9,921 nucleotides of DNA from positions 1 to 9,921 of the forward strand of contig JAGDDO010000463.1 of assembly GCA_017848205.1 (NCBI GenBank), given 5' to 3'. This DNA is from Oscillospiraceae bacterium (GTDB lineage Bacteria > Bacillota_A > Clostridia > Oscillospirales > Ruminococcaceae). The translations under genes were made by a program, and so were the position numbers. Positions 6,416-9,921 of the stretch are shown here, one piece after another. The notes below the pieces were generated by a model, which saw nothing but the letters and a program-made list of their open reading frames with translations, was not told the DNA's origin and did no database searches. Within the stretch, counting starts at the first letter, position 1; each line of letters opens with the position of its first letter.

Positions 6416-7657
6416 CTACTTGTTATTTTTATCGTCGTTCATATCAGTCTGCTGCAGGTACTGAGGATTCATCTCCTCCTGCTGCTGCATATACTGGCCG
6501 TTCATCATGCCCTGTCCCTGCATGTACTGACCGTTCATCATATTCTGACCATACTGACCTGGCATCATTCCCTGTCCCATGTACTGACCGTACTGGCCCT
6601 GCATCATTCCCTGCTGCATGTACTGACCGTTCATCATGTTCTGTCCGTACTGACCAGCCATCATTCCCTGTCCCATGTACTGACCGTTCATCATGTTCTG
6701 CTGATTCGGCATACCATACTGATTCGTCATCATTCCCTGTCCCATATACTGCCCGTTCATCATGTTCTGCTGATTCGGCATACCGCCGTACTGGCCCTGT
6801 ACTGAACCCTGCGGCATCATATTCTGCTGGTTCGGTGCTCCGTACTGACCGAGCATCACGCTCTGCTGACCGTTCATCATGCCCGGAGGGATCTGCTGAC
6901 TTGCGTTCTGCGTAAACTGAACGCTCATCTGACTGCGGTTATTCACGCTCATCTGGCTGGCATTCATGCCTCTGTGACGTCCGTCAACAGGGCGGTACTG
7001 ATGAACCACATCGTCCATTGTATAGAAAGGAACCTGTCCCTGCATGTTTCCGTCCGGAGTCTGCGGCTGTCCTGCGCCGTTAATCTGGTCGTTGTTATTA
7101 TGTCCCGGCATAGCGAACAGATATTTTGTTTCGCTTTTGGTTCCGCCTTCATCTGTTTCCTTTTCAAAATCAGGAACAAAAGACATAAGCTTTTCCTTGG
7201 CGCTTCTCTTGGCTGTAATATCGACCTTAAGTATCTCAATGGATGAATTGTCACCGTCAGGATCGTAATCGCCGAGATCTTTAAGGCTGATATATTTATT
7301 GTTAGGTGAAACTACATAAGTGGCTGCATTGTATTTATCCAGACTGAGGATCGCGTCTATATCTTCTTTTTCAGGCAGAACAGGAATCATCTCAACGCAG
7401 TTCATTGTGATCATAGCTTCGATCCTTTTACTGCTGCCGCCTGATATTTTCTTGATAACTTCCTTTTCTGAACTGCCTGTAACAGGCTTGCCGTCAACCA
7501 TATTGATAGTGTTGAATGCACTGTAAAGTTTTTCATCTTCAGTAACGGCAACACACAGAGTATCCTTCGAAAGGAATTTGGTCCCGTCATCTTTTTTGGC
7601 TGTGATTATTTCTACAGCTTCTGAATAAATGTAATCATATTTCATGGCATCGATCAT
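6416..7657 (-). CDS. Deaminase-fold-like head with uncharged Met/Gln repeat tail
   Basis: This 413-residue protein has no signal peptide and is probably cytosolic. The head (about 5-128) follows the layout of cytidine deaminases: YSAFNTINM matches the 'GvNvEn' strand, SSEKEVIKKISGG (62-74) matches 'CAERtAi.kavs.G', and IEAMITMNCVEMIPVLPEKEDIDAIL matches 'PCGaCRQ.L'. Glu64 would be the catalytic Glu, but the zinc Cys of C-A-E is Ser62 and the PCxxC pair is absent, so zinc chemistry is unlikely. The homology is an inference from pattern only. A hydrophilic spacer (about 130-240) leads to a low-complexity tail. Residues 242-393 contain no K, R, D, E or H and are built of M, Q, G, N and Y, with NMMNGQYM four times. 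A short charged end follows. The start at 7657 has a weak AAAGAG 5 nt upstream; ATG codon 5 is an alternative. Transcribed from 7699-7727. Confidence 0.8.
   Translation of the reverse strand: MIDAMKYDYIYSEAVEIITAKKDDGTKFLSKDTLCVAVTEDEKLYSAFNTINMVDGKPVTGSSEKEVIKKISGGSSKRIEAMITMNCVEMIPVLPEKEDIDAILSLDKYNAATYVVSPNNKYISLKDLGDYDPDGDNSSIEILKVDITAKRSAKEKLMSFVPDFEKETDEGGTKSETKYLFAMPGHNNNDQINGAGQPQTPDGNMQGQVPFYTMDDVVHQYRPVDGRHRGMNASQMSVNNRSQMSVQFTQNASQQIPPGMMNGQQSVMLGQYGAPNQQNMMPQGSVQGQYGGMPNQQNMMNGQYMGQGMMTNQYGMPNQQNMMNGQYMGQGMMAGQYGQNMMNGQYMQQGMMQGQYGQYMGQGMMPGQYGQNMMNGQYMQGQGMMNGQYMQQQEEMNPQYLQQTDMNDDKNNK
6473..6895 (-). repeat. Tandem repeats coding the Met/Gln/Gly/Asn/Tyr tail
   Basis: This stretch codes for residues 255-395. 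A 23-residue (69-bp) unit occurs twice in tandem (residues 292-314 and 315-337, DNA 6784-6716 and 6715-6647), each starting GMPNQQNMMNGQYMGQGMM. Shorter derivatives continue to residue 390. The DNA copies are close, pointing to recent duplication and possible copy-number variation between strains. Confidence 0.85.
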
Positions 7658-7698
7658 TCTTTCTCTTTAGTGTAAGGTTTCATAATTTCCATAGTTTT

Positions 7699-7727
7699 AT
7701 TATACAGTTTTTTGACGATTATTGCAA
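7699..7727 (-). promoter_or_regulatory. Sigma-A promoter of the repeat-tail gene
   Basis: On the - strand, TTGCAA (7727-7722), 17 bp, TATAAT (7704-7699). The predicted transcript starts near 7692, leaving a leader of about 35 nt. A 12-codon open frame (ATG at 7692, TGA overlapping the gene's ATG as ATGA) begins at the predicted transcription start. Confidence 0.75.
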
Positions 7728-7805
7728 GAGTAATCCACAGATTATATATATTTTTTCATAATTCAAACGACGAAATGCTACAATCATAACATAAAAATAT
7801 AATAT

Positions 7806-7834
7806 TTGATTTTTAACAAAATCAGTAGTATAAT
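7806..7834 (+). promoter_or_regulatory. Sigma-A promoter of the CPBP protease gene
   Basis: TTGATT (7806-7811), 17 bp, TATAAT (7829-7834), with predicted transcription start near 7841. The TTG that would give the longest reading frame for the downstream gene is the -35 box itself, which excludes it as a start codon. A second weaker -10, TGCTACAAT (7776-7784), has no good -35. The rest of 7705-7805 is very AT-rich and shows nothing else. Confidence 0.75.
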
Positions 7835-7855
7835 ATTGATATGTCAGATTATTTC

Positions 7856-7937
7856 AGGAAGCACTGATTTTTTATATCAAAGCAGAAGCAAAAGGCGAAG
7901 TCCCGCTTTCACTCCTCTCACAAATCAGTGTTTTCCT
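7856..7937 (+). promoter_or_regulatory. Structured leader with long closing stem upstream of CPBP gene
   Basis: AGGAAGCACTGATTT (7856-7870) pairs with AAATCAGTGTTTTCCT (7922-7937) in a 15-bp stem with one bulged T (7934) and one G-U pair, enclosing 51 nt. A smaller hairpin is possible inside (7891-7897 with 7904-7909). The closing stem stops 4 nt before the Shine-Dalgarno AAAAGGAG (7942-7949), and CTCCT (7912-7916) in the enclosed part is complementary to AGGAG (7945-7949). I do not recognise a known riboswitch class. An 8-codon open frame (7841-7867) starts at the predicted transcription start and ends within the stem. Confidence 0.5.
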
Positions 7938-7958
7938 AATGAAAAGGAGATAAAAAAC

Positions 7959-9038
7959 TTGGAAAAAGCAGAAAAATTAAAACTTATTACTTTCTTTGCA
8001 GTGGCCTTCGGAGTCACTGCTCTTATGGCTATCCCGATGTACTACGGAATCAAGCATGACATGGATCTGAACACGCTGACAATCACGCAGATGATGTATC
8101 CGGCCTGCGGTGTAATACTTGGCAATCTGTTCACATCAAAGAAAACCGGAAGCCGTTACCCTGTCATGGCCTACAGCTTTACACTTATATTCACAGCTAT
8201 ACTCATCGCACTGTCACTTGCCAGTGTTTTCGTGCCTTTGAAGCCGATAAATGTAGGAAATGCTGAATACTCTGTCATTTATCTGGCTGCATCAGCACTT
8301 ATGATTCCGTTTTCAGTAGCCGTGTTCTGTATGTTTATCATGTCGGCAAAGTACAGAAAGGAAAACGCCGGAGTCTGTTTCAAAAACATGCTTATGAGCA
8401 TTCTTCTTCTGGTACTGTTTCTGGTGATTTACGTAAGCAGGGTTTTCCTCGAATTCGGAATAAGCGAACTGATCGATCATGACGGCCTGGAACAGATGAA
8501 TGAGTTTCTGAATGGTTTAAAATCCGTCACTGGTATCGTCATGCTTGTTTCGGCTGTGATCTCTCTTCCGTTGGCATGGCTCCCGTACTTCGGCGAGGAA
8601 TACGGATGGAGGCACTTTCTTCAGCCGCGTCTGCAGCAGAAATTCGGACTCAGAAAAGGTATTATCATACTCGGAGTTATATGGGGATTATGGCACGCTC
8701 CATTATGTTTCATGTACTACAGCAGGACAACAGGCCTTCAGATGCAGACCGCTCAGATCATAACATGCATTGCATATGCAATATTCTTCGGCTATGTTTA
8801 TATGAAAACCGAAAACATCTGGCTTCCGGTGACCATACATTACTTCAACAACAATCTGATCCCGGTGATCGCAAATGACCAGAGCCCTGACGTCATCGAA
8901 AATCAGACGATAAGCTGGTCCGAACTTCCCCTTCACGCTCTGCTTATGATCTTTTATATTCTTTTCATTTTCGCAAAGGATTTCAATGCATCACGCAGAT
9001 CAGAAAAAACTGTTACAGAAAATAATCAAGCAGAATAA
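7959..9038 (+). CDS. CPBP-family intramembrane metalloprotease
   Basis: This is a membrane protein of 359 residues in the CPBP (Abi/CAAX protease, Rce1-like) family, intramembrane metal-dependent peptidases involved in peptide processing or self-immunity in many Firmicutes. The family motifs are present: EEYGWR (213-218, EExxxR), WGLWHAPL with His247, and IHYFNNN (His294, Asn298). Hydrophobic segments lie near 7-30, 41-58, 72-92, 105-129, 144-167, 190-212, 234-254, 264-282, 287-304 and 325-339; the C-terminus is polar. The TTG start at 7959 is chosen because AAGGAG (7944-7949) lies 9 nt upstream, while the in-frame TTG at 7806 is the -35 box of the promoter. No bacteriocin precursor or transporter is adjacent, so the substrate is unknown. 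The gene stands alone, ending at the bidirectional terminator. Confidence 0.88.
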   Translation: MEKAEKLKLITFFAVAFGVTALMAIPMYYGIKHDMDLNTLTITQMMYPACGVILGNLFTSKKTGSRYPVMAYSFTLIFTAILIALSLASVFVPLKPINVGNAEYSVIYLAASALMIPFSVAVFCMFIMSAKYRKENAGVCFKNMLMSILLLVLFLVIYVSRVFLEFGISELIDHDGLEQMNEFLNGLKSVTGIVMLVSAVISLPLAWLPYFGEEYGWRHFLQPRLQQKFGLRKGIIILGVIWGLWHAPLCFMYYSRTTGLQMQTAQIITCIAYAIFFGYVYMKTENIWLPVTIHYFNNNLIPVIANDQSPDVIENQTISWSELPLHALLMIFYILFIFAKDFNASRRSEKTVTENNQAE

Positions 9039-9043
9039 AAACA

Positions 9044-9084
9044 AATTCCCGTCATCAGATATGATCTGAGGCGGGAATTATTTT
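9044..9084. terminator. Bidirectional intrinsic terminator
   Basis: A stem of 16 bp (9044-9060 with 9064-9079, one bulged A at 9054, one G-U) has a 3-nt loop. It is followed on the + strand by ATTTTGTCATTT and on the - strand by TGTTTTTATT. It serves the CPBP gene (stop 9038) and the gene ending at 9124. A weaker TCAGCG/CGCTGA dyad lies at 9096-9118. Confidence 0.85.
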
Positions 9085-9123
9085 GTCATTTACTGTCAGC
9101 GGATGTGCAGGACGCTGATTTCA

Positions 9124-9921
9124 TCAGAACGCTGAGGAGATAACTTCCTTGTCAATAAGGTGAGCGTAGAATACCATTCTTGCCTTGTCGCGGAATTCCG
9201 GCTTCACAAGGTAGTAAAGATAATATTCAGCCAGCGTAAATGCATTGAGTGTTCTTCCTTCGATCTTGAACTGTGAAAAACCCATAGGAACATATTTTTC
9301 TGTAATTGCCTCAGGAGTGATATGAGTCGAATGCTGTTTTACATCAGCAAAATCATATTTCATATACGGACAGTAATCAGAATTCTCATCTTTTGCTCCG
9401 TACTTTTCAGGGTCAAACGGCACCTTCTGACTTGTCTTCAGATACTTGCATATCGCCTTCTGCATGTTGCCGATATCACTGTAATGCTGCACACGCTTCG
9501 GACATCCCGGCTGGCAGCAGGCATTTACAAGTATCTCGCATATGTCCTTTTTACGTATCTTTTCAAGAACATCAAATTTATTATTGAAGTCGTAGTCAAG
9601 AACAACGATATCATAATTTCTGTCAGTTTCTTCGTTGAGTGCATCGATATCGGTTATTCTCTTGCAGGTGGAACTTGTGATTTTGTAGTCCGGATATTTC
9701 GTTCTTATATATTCCTCAAGAAGAGGAGACACAACTATAACTCCGTTTTTTCCGTTATTGGCAGTCTTTAGAACATAATTGCAGAAATCATCCTTAAGAT
9801 CTTCCTCAGTTATGTTCGGATTTGTGAAAGTAAAGCGAAGCGGGATACCGAGCTTGTCAAACTCGCGTACTACGATCTTTACCGTATTCTTGTCGAATAC
9901 GCCGTTTACTATCCTGCCGCC
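9124..9921 (-). CDS. U32-peptidase-like, cysteine-rich protein (partial, 5' end missing)
   Basis: The frame is open to the window edge, giving 265 visible C-terminal residues; the GTG at 9732 is an internal Val, not a start. The pattern is that of the U32 peptidase-like TIM barrel: GIPLRFTFTNP near the visible N-end, VIVVSPLLEEYIR (61-73), SSTCKRI, IVVLDYDFNN, then LVNACCQPGCPKRVQHY (132-147) and MGFSQFKIEGR (213-223), which matches the 'KIEGR' signature strand of U32 proteins. Cysteines at 86, 135, 136, 140 and 184 could hold an iron-sulfur cluster, as in the U32 proteins UbiU and UbiV, but this is inferred. The family has uncharacterised members in many anaerobes, and no proteolytic activity should be assumed. 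It terminates at 9044-9084. Confidence 0.7.
   Translation of the reverse strand, partial: GGRIVNGVFDKNTVKIVVREFDKLGIPLRFTFTNPNITEEDLKDDFCNYVLKTANNGKNGVIVVSPLLEEYIRTKYPDYKITSSTCKRITDIDALNEETDRNYDIVVLDYDFNNKFDVLEKIRKKDICEILVNACCQPGCPKRVQHYSDIGNMQKAICKYLKTSQKVPFDPEKYGAKDENSDYCPYMKYDFADVKQHSTHITPEAITEKYVPMGFSQFKIEGRTLNAFTLAEYYLYYLVKPEFRDKARMVFYAHLIDKEVISSAF

Noticed and set aside
6473..6895. The regularly repeated DNA could be taken for a CRISPR or satellite array.
   Set aside because: The repeats keep the reading frame, vary at codon third positions, and have no unique spacers of constant length; they are coding repeats.
7731..7739. TAATCCACA, one mismatch from the DnaA box TTATCCACA, in very AT-rich DNA.
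   Set aside because: It is a single site with no cluster, and no dnaA, dnaN or replication gene is nearby. The AT-richness fits a divergent promoter region.
9322..9771. A + strand open frame of 149 codons opposite the U32-like gene.
   Set aside because: The - strand frame matches a recognisable family across the whole stretch; the + frame looks like its shadow.

Overview
The window looks like chromosomal DNA of a gut or rumen clostridium close to Ruminococcus. The main evidence is a secreted pectate lyase ending in a Thr-rich linker and a two-loop dockerin, as in cellulosome enzymes of R. flavefaciens and its relatives. Base composition is moderately AT-rich, Shine-Dalgarno sites are strong, several genes appear to start with TTG, and promoters are of the sigma-A type with 17-bp spacers. 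No tRNA, rRNA, CRISPR array, phage gene or transposase is visible.

Layout. 1-102 is the 3' end of an unrecognised + strand gene, followed by a terminator (189-227). 385-1845 (+) is a lipoprotein with a possible DUF3298/RsiV-like domain. It converges on 2014-4014 (-), a secreted PL1 pectate lyase with a ricin-type lectin domain and a dockerin, and a bidirectional 17-bp hairpin lies between them. The 321-bp intergenic region 4015-4335 holds divergent promoters, a possible cre site and several dyads. 4336-5706 (+) is a second lipoprotein, of unknown function. Its last 23 bp overlap the 3' end of a HAD phosphatase (5684-6343, -). Upstream of the HAD gene on the same strand is 6416-7657 (-), which pairs a degenerate cytidine-deaminase-like head with a long uncharged Met/Gln/Gly/Asn/Tyr repeat tail. 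Its promoter diverges from that of a CPBP-family membrane protease (7959-9038, +), whose leader has a long closing stem. A bidirectional terminator (9044-9084) separates this gene from a partial U32-like protein (9124 to beyond 9921, -).

The genes do not form one obvious pathway. The secreted lyase and the two lipoproteins suit a polysaccharide-degrading cell surface; the rest look like separate transcription units. The HAD gene is the only likely read-through partner, lying 72 bp downstream of the repeat-tail gene behind a terminator-like hairpin.

The strongest candidates for new biology are the repeat-tail protein and the structured leader of the CPBP gene. Four starts (385, 4336, 6343, 7959) were placed downstream of the longest open frame because the Shine-Dalgarno site, hairpins or the promoter itself rule against the longer form.
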